A stretch of 6,336 nucleotides of DNA. It comes from Bacteroidota bacterium (GTDB lineage: Bacteria; Bacteroidota; Ignavibacteria; UBA10030; UBA8401). Each line of letters opens with the position of its first letter. Position 1 is the stretch's first letter. This document shows positions 1-5,381 of this stretch, in pieces. The stretch is from NCBI GenBank assembly GCA_003456055.1, contig DMPG01000078.1, positions 24,513-30,848 on the forward strand, in the 5' to 3' direction. Under the pieces are notes generated by a model, which worked only from the letters and a program-made list of their open reading frames with translations, did not search any database and was not told where the DNA came from. Position numbers and translations under genes: made by a program.

Positions 1-80
1 GTATCGCCGAGCTCTGCTCGGCGATCTTGATTATTTCCATAATTTCAAAAATTATCTCACCGACCGGAGGTCGGCGATAC
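1..80. repeat. REPIN-like inverted doublet of palindromes (family A)
   Basis: Positions 1-10 (GTATCGCCGA) and 71-80 are perfect inverse complements, so two copies of one REP-like unit face each other across an AT-rich spacer. The left unit folds into a perfect 10-bp hairpin (3-12 with 16-25, loop TCT at 13-15). The right unit folds into a 6-bp hairpin (60-65 with 69-74, loop GGA at 66-68). Read in the same direction, the first 21 bases of the two units agree at 18 positions. Two of the three differences are the two partners of one stem pair (G-C swapped to C-G) and the third is in the loop. The left edge may run past the window. The fold is seen directly; the REPIN label is inferred, and no RAYT transposase gene is in the window. 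Confidence 0.7.
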
Positions 81-100
81 ACTTTTCACACAATTATCTT

Positions 101-123
101 GTTCCCAAACTCTGTTTGGGAAC
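101..123. repeat. Perfect 23-bp palindrome with TCT loop
   Basis: GTTCCCAAAC at 101-110 is the exact inverse complement of GTTTGGGAAC at 114-123, with loop TCT at 111-113. It has the same 10-3-10 plan and the same loop as the hairpin at 3-25, but an unrelated stem sequence. It lies 19 bases beyond the stop of the minus-strand gene at 143. No T-run follows it on that strand, so it is not a standard intrinsic terminator, although a stem this strong could protect the mRNA 3' end. From memory, near-identical palindromes are dispersed in many bacterial genomes; I could not verify this here. Confidence 0.7.
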
Positions 124-142
124 GAGAGGATGTCTCAATTTA

Positions 143-1018
143 TTATTTAATCAGAATCATTCGTTTTACTGAAATATAACTGCCTGTTTGAATTCGATAG
201 AAATACATTCCGCTCGATAATGCCGTTCCGTTGAATCGAACAGTATAATGTCCTTGCTGCTGAACCTGATTCACCAGCGTAGCAACTTCTTTTCCGAGAA
301 TATCAAATACTTTTAAAGAGACCCGTTCAGTTGAAGGGAGAGCATATTGAATTTTTGTTTCCGGATTGAATGGATTTGGAAAATTTTGAGAGAGAGAAAA
401 TTCCCGCGGGGATTCTATCTGTTGATCATCAACAGATGTAAGCACCTTAGTATATTTTGCTCCTGTTTTAATGATAAGAATATCCCTGCTGGCTGCACCT
501 TCAGGAATAATAACAAAACCATTTTGCAGCATGTCTGTTTGCGCAAAGGCTGTTCCGGAAAGCGGTTTGATCGTCCATGCATCAGCATATTTTGCAAGTT
601 CGGTGATACTCCAAAAAACAGATGAAGCATTGGTAAGAACGCTGTCTCCGTCAATCTGCACTCTGTAAGAATCAATTTGAGTCTTACTGGTGAAACCGCG
701 ATAATCTACCAGAACTCCCGAGAATAATCCTTGGGGGAAAAAGGTTGGGCGTCCGGGAATCGTAAGAAAACGGCTTCTGCCGGAATATGATGGCGGCGGC
801 GGCGGTACCATGAATGGTGTTTCGTTAAAAGCACCAAGCTTAGAATTAGTATCCAAGCCAATAGTGTTACCCGGATTGACACCCAACTTATGGGAGTATG
901 AATACACTTCGCCGATTGCAAAATTGATCGTTGCACTGAACGAAGAGACTGAATCCTGTGCAATGCCCTTTGAGATGAAAACACAAGCAACGAACGTGAG
1001 GAGTAATAAACGTTTCAT
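143..1018 (-). CDS. Secreted protein with T9SS type A C-terminal sorting domain
   Basis: Encodes 291 residues from the ATG at 1018. This start is preferred over one 47 codons upstream because it begins a classic Sec signal peptide (MKRLLLLTFVACVFISKGIA, cleavage likely before Q21) and has an AAGGTG Shine-Dalgarno seven bases upstream. Residues 22-205 are a beta-rich, unassigned passenger region with a VPPPPP run (71-76). Residues 207-291 form a type A sorting domain: NFPNPFNPETKIQYALP (212-228), VFDILGKEV, SSGMYFYRI and the basic end KRMILIK. In this family the tail takes the protein through the outer membrane by the type IX system and is then removed. Function of the passenger is unknown; it resembles small Ig-like surface proteins of Ignavibacteria, but I see no catalytic motif. 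It is transcribed alone, divergently from the M28 gene. Confidence 0.9.
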   Translation of the reverse strand: MKRLLLLTFVACVFISKGIAQDSVSSFSATINFAIGEVYSYSHKLGVNPGNTIGLDTNSKLGAFNETPFMVPPPPPSYSGRSRFLTIPGRPTFFPQGLFSGVLVDYRGFTSKTQIDSYRVQIDGDSVLTNASSVFWSITELAKYADAWTIKPLSGTAFAQTDMLQNGFVIIPEGAASRDILIIKTGAKYTKVLTSVDDQQIESPREFSLSQNFPNPFNPETKIQYALPSTERVSLKVFDILGKEVATLVNQVQQQGHYTVRFNGTALSSGMYFYRIQTGSYISVKRMILIK

Positions 1019-1025
1019 AGATGAG

Positions 1026-1031
1026 CACCTT
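1026..1031 (-). promoter_or_regulatory. Shine-Dalgarno of the 143-1018 gene
   Basis: On the minus strand AAGGTG ends seven bases before the ATG at 1018. It fixes the start of the T9SS protein and rules against the longer in-frame reading from 1159, which would cross the promoter and part of the palindromic doublet. Confidence 0.7.
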
Positions 1032-1080
1032 ACTAAATGAATGAATGGAAAAGTTTGAAAAATTTTGTTTCTAATTTCAT

Positions 1081-1106
1081 TTCGCTTAAAACCTACAGAA
1101 AGCGAA
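1081..1106 (-). other. Leader stem-loop upstream of the 143-1018 gene
   Basis: TTCGCTT (1081-1087) and AAGCGAA (1100-1106) are perfect 7-bp inverse complements around a 12-base loop. If the promoter at 1116-1144 is used, this hairpin lies at the very 5' end of the mRNA leader, about 60 bases before the start codon. It could stabilise the transcript or may be chance. It does not cover the Shine-Dalgarno. Confidence 0.35.
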
Positions 1107-1115
1107 GCATAGAAT

Positions 1116-1144
1116 ATTATAAAGACATCTGAAAAACTTCTGAA
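1116..1144 (-). promoter_or_regulatory. Predicted sigma70-type promoter for the 143-1018 gene
   Basis: Read on the minus strand, the -35 element TTCAGA (1139-1144, four of six matches to TTGACA) is 17 bases from a perfect -10 element TATAAT (1116-1121). Transcription would begin near 1109 and give a leader of about 90 bases. The promoter lies just left of the palindromic doublet at 1151. It is found by inspection only; a Bacteroidetes-type sigma factor could use a different pattern. Confidence 0.5.
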
Positions 1145-1150
1145 CCATAG

Positions 1151-1223
1151 TATCCGCAACCTTTAGGGTTGCGAAAAGCAATTGAGTTAGAGTTTTTTTA
1201 CGCACGCACAAAGCGTGCGGATA
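1151..1223. repeat. REPIN-like inverted doublet of palindromes (family B)
   Basis: TATCCGCA at 1151-1158 and its inverse complement at 1216-1223 bound two 23-base units separated by 27 bases. The left unit folds as CGCAACC/GGTTGCG (1155-1161 with 1167-1173, 5-base loop). The right unit folds as CGCACGC/GCGTGCG (1201-1207 with 1213-1219, 5-base loop). Read in the same direction, the units agree at 17 of 23 positions. Four of the six differences are two complementary pairs that keep both 7-bp stems perfect (A-T to C-G and C-G to G-C); the other two lie in the loop. It sits between the divergent genes, close to both starts. It shares no stem sequence with family A. Confidence 0.7.
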
Positions 1224-1227
1224 TATT
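1199..1227 (+). promoter_or_regulatory. Weak promoter candidate for the M28 peptidase gene
   Basis: TACGCA (1199-1204, three of six matches to TTGACA) is 17 bases from TATATT (1222-1227, five of six matches to TATAAT). Transcription would start near 1234 and give a leader of about 33 bases to the ATG at 1267. The -35 and the whole spacer would lie in the right palindrome of the doublet, and the -10 would straddle its edge. The score is low, but no better candidate is visible between 1174 and 1266. Confidence 0.2.
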
Positions 1228-1254
1228 TTTCAGGTGTTTCAAATAAATACTATT

Positions 1255-1262
1255 GAGAAAGG
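1255..1262 (+). promoter_or_regulatory. Shine-Dalgarno-like site of the M28 gene
   Basis: GAGAAAGG ends four bases before the ATG at 1267. It supports that ATG over the in-frame GTG at 1234, which has no purine-rich site at the right distance and would put 11 extra residues, including acidic and polar ones, before the signal peptide. Confidence 0.5.
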
Positions 1263-1266
1263 TCAT

Positions 1267-2889
1267 ATGAACATTTTATTTTCTATACCGTTATTGTTGT
1301 TTCAATTAACACCCCCATCCGATGCGTTAAAATTCATCACAGCTGAAAAACTTCGTTCACATATTGCCGTTCTTGCGCATGATTCACTTGAAGGACGCGG
1401 TCCATCTTCTACGGGTGATAAAAAAGCAACAGCGTATATCGTTTCACAATTCAAAAAATTCGGGCTAAAACCTGCCGGAGAGAAGGGAACATTTATTCAA
1501 AAAGTTCCATTGGTTGGTGTTACTGTTGATAATACGACAATGTTGAAGATTGGAAATGCGAAAGAGCAAATGGAACTTGCGTATTCAACTGATTTTGTGG
1601 CAACCACCGGAACGTATGAACCGTTGATCGAATTCCGCAATGCGGAGTTGGTCTTTGTCGGTTTTGGAATTGTCGCTCCGGAACAGCAATGGAATGATTA
1701 CAAAGATGTTGATGTGCGCGGAAAAATTCTAGTAATGATGAATAACGATCCTTCATCCGACGATCCGAAATTCTTTGCAGGAAAAGGGAGAACGTATTAC
1801 GGACGATGGACGTATAAATATGAGATCGCCTCTGAAAAGGGAGCATTGGGAGCAATTGTCATTCACACAACTTCATCCGCGGGTTATCGTTATGAAGTGA
1901 TCCAAAATTCATGGAGCAGAGAGATGTTCGATCTGGAAGAAAAGTCCTCTTCCAATACATTAAAACTAAAAGCGTGGACAACAGAAGAAGCCACAAAAAA
2001 ATATCTGCAGCTGGCCGGATTCAATCTTGACTCATTGACTGTAATGGCGCAATCCAGCTCATTCAAACCTATTCCGCTTGGACTTACATTGAATGGAACA
2101 ATGAGATCTGTGATTAAAAAAATTGAAACAAACAATATCATCGGTAAAGTGGAAGGAAGCGATCCAGTATTGAAAGATCAATATGTCATTTTTACTGCAC
2201 ACTACGATCATTTCGGAATTGGAAGACCGATCAACGGCGATTCGATCTATAATGGCGCGCTTGATAATGCTTCGGGAACTTCGTTGATGTTGAACCTTGC
2301 CGAAACATTTTCTTCCCTAAGAGAAAAACCAAAACGCTCAATGCTGTTTGCAGCAGTTGCTGCGGAAGAGCAAGGACTGCTCGGCTCGAAATATTATGCG
2401 ATCAATCCCACTGTTCCTGCAAAAAAGATCGCTGCAAATATCAATACTGATGTCATCAATATTGTCGGACCGACGTCGGATATTTCATTTCAGGGAAGTG
2501 ACCGTTCTTCGCTCGGGAACGATCTTGCGGCGATCGGAAAAGAAATGAATTTTACTGTGCAGCCAGATCGTGCACCGGAACAAGGCGGATTTTTCCGGAG
2601 CGATCATTTTAGTTTTGCGAAAGTGGGTATTCCTGCAATGTCGATGGGAGGGGGAAGTAACGTTATCGGGGTTGACACTGCGGTTGTACGGAAATTACGG
2701 GAACGGGGAGGAAAAATCTACCATCAGCCGACCGATGAATTGTATGACGATTGGAATTATGACGGAGCGTTGCAGCAAGCAGAGATCGTCATCCGCTTGG
2801 CGTGGAGAGTTGCAAATATTATCGAAATGCCGTATTGGAACAGCGGAGATCAATTCGAGCTGGTACGAAAAAAATCGTTGGCGAAGTAA
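1267..2889 (+). CDS. Secreted M28-family zinc aminopeptidase with PA-domain insert
   Basis: Encodes 540 residues from the ATG at 1267. An N-terminal hydrophobic segment (MNILFSIPLLLFQL) looks like a Sec signal peptide; there is no lipobox cysteine and no T9SS tail. HDSLEGRGPSSTGDKKA and the following helix are typical of the N-terminal part of this family. A protease-associated (PA)-like region starts around ELVFVGFGI (127-135) and runs to about 260. The M28 catalytic domain follows, and every expected residue is present: H312 with D314 (AHYDHFG), D333 (ALDNASG), catalytic E367 and zinc ligand E368 (AAEEQGLLGS), D395 (NTDVIN) and H486 (IYHQPTDE). The family removes N-terminal residues from peptides using two zinc ions, here probably in the periplasm or outside the cell. 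Substrate preference cannot be read from sequence. The gene stands alone on this strand and converges on the M64 operon. Confidence 0.93.
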   Translation: MNILFSIPLLLFQLTPPSDALKFITAEKLRSHIAVLAHDSLEGRGPSSTGDKKATAYIVSQFKKFGLKPAGEKGTFIQKVPLVGVTVDNTTMLKIGNAKEQMELAYSTDFVATTGTYEPLIEFRNAELVFVGFGIVAPEQQWNDYKDVDVRGKILVMMNNDPSSDDPKFFAGKGRTYYGRWTYKYEIASEKGALGAIVIHTTSSAGYRYEVIQNSWSREMFDLEEKSSSNTLKLKAWTTEEATKKYLQLAGFNLDSLTVMAQSSSFKPIPLGLTLNGTMRSVIKKIETNNIIGKVEGSDPVLKDQYVIFTAHYDHFGIGRPINGDSIYNGALDNASGTSLMLNLAETFSSLREKPKRSMLFAAVAAEEQGLLGSKYYAINPTVPAKKIAANINTDVINIVGPTSDISFQGSDRSSLGNDLAAIGKEMNFTVQPDRAPEQGGFFRSDHFSFAKVGIPAMSMGGGSNVIGVDTAVVRKLRERGGKIYHQPTDELYDDWNYDGALQQAEIVIRLAWRVANIIEMPYWNSGDQFELVRKKSLAK

Positions 2890-3040
2890 GGGCATCTCTA
2901 AAAACTTTAACATGTAATTTATGGAACCAACCACCAACGGTGTCCCCTTGGGACTTGCGAAGGTTATGAAAGAATTATACTGAACCTTCGTAAGGTTTAA
3001 TAATATTAAAGGAACGAACAAATATATTTTAGAGATGCCC
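2890..3040. mobile_element. MITE-like 151-bp element with 14-bp terminal inverted repeats
   Basis: GGGCATCTCTAAAA at 2890-2903 is the exact inverse complement of 3027-3040. The enclosed DNA has no plausible gene. The left end begins at the base directly after the M28 stop codon and the right end is 13 bases from the stop of the 101-residue gene. I see no target-site duplication at the two ends. The size, perfect ends and lack of coding match a non-autonomous transposable element; alternatively, the long-range pairing could be a shared transcript end for the two convergent genes. A further palindrome pair is nested inside (2942-2997). Confidence 0.55.
2942..2997. repeat. Nested palindrome cluster inside the 151-bp element
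   Basis: Three pairings are visible. GTCCC/GGGAC (2942-2946 with 2950-2954) closes a CTT loop. AACCTT/AAGGTT (2983-2988 with 2992-2997) closes a CGT loop. In addition, 2954-2965 (CTTGCGAAGGTT) pairs with 2983-2994 over 12 positions with a single G-T, leaving a 17-base loop. The right unit can therefore form its own hairpin or the longer stem, but not both. The arrangement resembles the two REPIN-like doublets elsewhere in the window, with a more degraded left unit and no shared stem sequence. Confidence 0.5.
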
Positions 3041-3053
3041 GATGGAATTGTGA

Positions 3054-3359
3054 CTACGATGTTTTGTTCTTTATAAATTCGACAACAATCATCGCATCGC
3101 TGATCGGATCGATTGATGGAGATTTAAAATTTGCATCGAGTCGTGCGGCAAGGCGTTCGAGAGCCGAATGAACATTCTCCGGAAGAGCAGAATCATCAAT
3201 TGCGGATTGGATCAATTTAATAAAATCTTCGGAAGATTGGTGATAGAAATGCTGAAGAGCAATCCCTGCAATACGTCGTGCAGTCGTGCGGGTGCGCCCA
3301 GAGTTTTCATTCGGACGAACGCGCTGCAGTTCTGTATCGATTTGAAGGAGCCAGTTCAT
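3054..3359 (-). CDS. Conserved-looking small hypothetical protein, 101 residues
   Basis: I do not recognise this family. The ATG at 3359 lies five bases after the M64 stop codon and has no clear Shine-Dalgarno of its own, so it is probably translated by coupling and is the last gene of the operon. There is no signal peptide, membrane segment or cysteine, so a cytoplasmic location is expected. The chain looks mostly helical: residues 1-14, a basic stretch GRTRTTARRIAGIALQHFY (21-39), a helix with SEDFIKLIQSAI (43-54), and ALERLAARLDANF (66-78) before a short tail SPSIDPISDAMIVVEF (80-95). The Arg-rich segment could bind nucleic acid or an acidic partner, which is only a guess. No overlapping reading in another frame is as credible. 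Its stop is TAG, next to the 151-bp element. Confidence 0.75.
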   Translation of the reverse strand: MNWLLQIDTELQRVRPNENSGRTRTTARRIAGIALQHFYHQSSEDFIKLIQSAIDDSALPENVHSALERLAARLDANFKSPSIDPISDAMIVVEFIKNKTS

Positions 3360-3364
3360 TTTTC

Positions 3365-4816
3365 TTATTTTATCAAAGCCAGTTTTATGGTTTGTTTGTA
3401 ACTTCCTGATCGTAGTTCACAAATATAAATTCCCCCTGATAACTTCGATGCATTCCATTGTTGTGTAAATCTGCCTGGAGACATTTCTTGTGCAATGAGT
3501 ATTTCAATTTCTCTCCCCATCATATCGTAAACAGTAAGCGTCACAAACGAGGAAATAGGAAGGTTGAAAGCAATAGTTGTAGCAGGATTGAACGGGTTTG
3601 GAAAATTCTGCTCAAGAAAAAAGTGATTTGGAATTTTATCTAAGTGATCGGTAAGGACATCCGAAGCATTTGATACTGAAATATTCCACAAGACGGAATC
3701 TCTCAACAGTGTGCTCGGATCGTTTCTTACTAACAATGTTGTATCGCGAACAATGCAATATGCCGTATGCTGACCGATTCCAAAATCTTTTGCAACGATC
3801 TTGAATGTTGATTCGTTTTCGCCATTTCTTCTAATCCCATCAACAAACCATTCAACCTCAATACTTTTGCCGGTTGGATTTAGATGGATTATGGAGAGAA
3901 TGACCGATTGAGTATCCGAGAGAAATATTTCAGGCGAGATTGGTGAAAACGATTCTATAGGGCGCAAGAATTTATAATATGATGTAACGAATGTTTCCGA
4001 ACATACTTCGCAAAATGGCACTCCGAGACTTAGCATTTTGCAGCTGAGTTTAGGACGATACCATCCTGTCGTGTGATAGTGTGCACCCTCAAACAACCCT
4101 ACCACAGAACCATACTGTGCAGTTTTTGGAGTGGGAATCGGAGTGGTCTTTACGATCCAAGACTTCCATTTTATCTTATCAGGAACAGTTTCTTTTGTTG
4201 TGTTTGGTTCTTCAATATCCGGATATCCCGGATAAGCATCTGAATATTCATCGCCAAGTCCTGCAAACGAATGTCCCAATTCGTGTGTGACAATTTCCAA
4301 TGCAGAACTATTTACAGACGTGATCGCAATTCCGCCTCCCGAACCGCCGTATTCAGTATCATTAACGATCATGATTACAATGTCGTATTCCGGTATGAGA
4401 TTTTGTAACAACGTGTATGCATTGTTTGAACCGGCCGAATTGATGGTAATAAGCCGGGCAATATTGTATGTATCGTATGTGCTATTAAAGTACGTGTTTC
4501 GGAAGATACTACGAGATGGATGGTCAGAACCTGAATCCGTCGATGCTACCGAGATAGCAAAGGCATTAAAGAAACTTTTGTATCCGGAATTCGGCGGAGT
4601 ATTAAGAAATGAATTAAGATTGTTTGTGGCATCGGTAATGAATTGGGGCAGCTGCTTTGCCGTATAACCTTCGGATAAGAAAACGATATTGATTCTTTTT
4701 GCATTTGGTCCATTGTTTAATAACTGTTGAAGTGTTCCCTGAGCAAATGATGACTGGAACAACCATGCAATGCTAAAGAAGACAGCAAAAACCAGTTTGT
4801 AATGAATGGTGCTCAT
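3365..4816 (-). CDS. M64-family zinc metallopeptidase with T9SS sorting domain
   Basis: Encodes 483 residues. A signal peptide (residues 1-25, ending SSFA before Q26) is followed by an M64 catalytic domain at about 40-285. RINIVFLSEGYT (41-52) is the typical opening strand of the family. HELGHSFAGLGDEY (178-191) carries the HExxH zinc site (H178, E179, H182) and the likely third ligand D189. EGAHYHTTGWYRP with SCKM (243-261) and FCEVC (268-272) complete the domain. An Ig-like beta region follows (about 290-385), then a type A sorting domain (398-483, NFPNPFNPATTI at 404-415, ending KLALIK). M64 is named for an IgA-cleaving clostridial enzyme, but relatives in environmental bacteria have unknown substrates. 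The family's separate N-terminal domain is absent from this chain. The start overlaps the preceding gene by four bases (ATGA). Confidence 0.93.
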   Translation of the reverse strand: MSTIHYKLVFAVFFSIAWLFQSSFAQGTLQQLLNNGPNAKRINIVFLSEGYTAKQLPQFITDATNNLNSFLNTPPNSGYKSFFNAFAISVASTDSGSDHPSRSIFRNTYFNSTYDTYNIARLITINSAGSNNAYTLLQNLIPEYDIVIMIVNDTEYGGSGGGIAITSVNSSALEIVTHELGHSFAGLGDEYSDAYPGYPDIEEPNTTKETVPDKIKWKSWIVKTTPIPTPKTAQYGSVVGLFEGAHYHTTGWYRPKLSCKMLSLGVPFCEVCSETFVTSYYKFLRPIESFSPISPEIFLSDTQSVILSIIHLNPTGKSIEVEWFVDGIRRNGENESTFKIVAKDFGIGQHTAYCIVRDTTLLVRNDPSTLLRDSVLWNISVSNASDVLTDHLDKIPNHFFLEQNFPNPFNPATTIAFNLPISSFVTLTVYDMMGREIEILIAQEMSPGRFTQQWNASKLSGGIYICELRSGSYKQTIKLALIK

Positions 4817-5271
4817 TGTTTACCCTGCAAATATAGTTCAATAGTGCCTAGCAACAGTCTATTCAATCGTTGTGATTTTGTTTGGGCAGGGAGCAGTGTT
4901 GTTCGATAGAAACGGATTCGACGCATGTCTTTGAAATACGGAACCCTCAGAAAAAATTCTACATCATTCTGAATTACTTCTTTTTTGATCAATCGTTGTG
5001 AAGAATTTGGGTCTTCATATTCATAGTGTTGAATAGAAGGGTCGTTGACAGTGTTCACGAAGATCGGTGAACCATTGTCAGACAATACTTCTAATGAAAT
5101 ACCGATATCATTATTTACCGCACGGCTTTCCTTCAATGTTCCAGGACGAACATTTGATTCCAACAAGGAAATAGTATTGTCCTTCAGGCGGAGATGGAGA
5201 AATACAATTCCATCCTGAGAAAACAGCAAGCCTGAAAAAAGAACGAGTAGGGCGCATTTTTTTTTGATCAT
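4813..5271 (-). CDS. Small exported protein coupled to the M64 peptidase
   Basis: Encodes 152 residues from the ATG at 5271. A GTG nine codons upstream (5298) is possible, but the ATG puts the basic MIKKK directly before the hydrophobic segment CALLVLFSGLLF, giving a normal signal peptide cleaved near residue 18-19. There is no lipobox and no T9SS tail, so the mature protein of about 134 residues is probably periplasmic. It is predicted to be beta-rich: VFLHLRLKD, a DIGISLEVLSDNGSPIFVN strand pair, then VEFFLRVPYF (104-113) and RIRFYRT. This pattern resembles the N-terminal beta domain that comes before the catalytic domain in many M64 peptidases; that link is inference. Its TGA stop overlaps the M64 start as ATGA, so the two are translationally coupled. 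No clear Shine-Dalgarno lies before the start. Confidence 0.8.
   Translation of the reverse strand: MIKKKCALLVLFSGLLFSQDGIVFLHLRLKDNTISLLESNVRPGTLKESRAVNNDIGISLEVLSDNGSPIFVNTVNDPSIQHYEYEDPNSSQRLIKKEVIQNDVEFFLRVPYFKDMRRIRFYRTTLLPAQTKSQRLNRLLLGTIELYLQGKQ
4822..4826 (-). promoter_or_regulatory. Shine-Dalgarno-like site of the M64 gene
   Basis: AGGGT on the minus strand lies inside the last codons of the upstream exported protein, five bases before the M64 ATG at 4816. Together with the ATGA overlap it supports this start and coupled translation. Confidence 0.5.
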
Positions 5272-5348
5272 TGGTTTTATGGTAAAATATTTTATCACTA
5301 CTGCTTTATTGTAATCAGCATTACTATTCTTTGATGTTTAAGGTACTC

Positions 5349-5377
5349 ATTCTAATACATTACAAAGCAAAACGCAA
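5349..5377 (-). promoter_or_regulatory. Possible promoter of the exported protein-M64-101 aa operon
   Basis: On the minus strand TTGCGT (5372-5377) is separated by 17 bases from TAGAAT (5349-5354, five of six matches to TATAAT). Transcription would start near 5342, giving a leader of about 70 bases. The gap of just over 100 bases after the DUF2851 stop is the only non-coding stretch where the downstream genes could have their own promoter. The -35 match is poor, and no terminator is visible after DUF2851, so read-through is equally possible. Confidence 0.3.
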
Positions 5378-5381
5378 ATCG

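Noticed and set aside
101..123. Intrinsic terminator for the 143-1018 gene
   Set aside because: The stem is strong, but no T-run follows it on the minus strand.
1..123. CRISPR array
   Set aside because: The palindromes have different stem sequences, lie in opposite orientations and are unevenly spaced, with no direct repeat.
1019..1159. N-terminal extension of the T9SS protein to a start at 1159
   Set aside because: It would place 47 residues before a perfect signal peptide and cross a good promoter and part of a palindrome; the ATG at 1018 has its own Shine-Dalgarno.
1155..1230. Terminators formed by the hairpins of the second doublet
   Set aside because: The hairpin at 1155-1173 has no T-run directly after it in either direction. 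The one at 1201-1219 has only a short, interrupted T-run and would end transcription entering the M28 gene.
1520..1855. 111-residue open frame on the minus strand inside the M28 gene
   Set aside because: It is a shadow of the PA-like region of the peptidase and has no start signal or family resemblance.
4287..4667. 126-residue open frame on the plus strand inside the M64 gene
   Set aside because: It is fully antisense to a well-supported catalytic domain including the HExxH region, with no recognisable protein features.
5298..5298. GTG start for the exported protein upstream of M64
   Set aside because: It adds nine residues before the basic start of a normal signal peptide and has no Shine-Dalgarno, though it is not strictly excluded.
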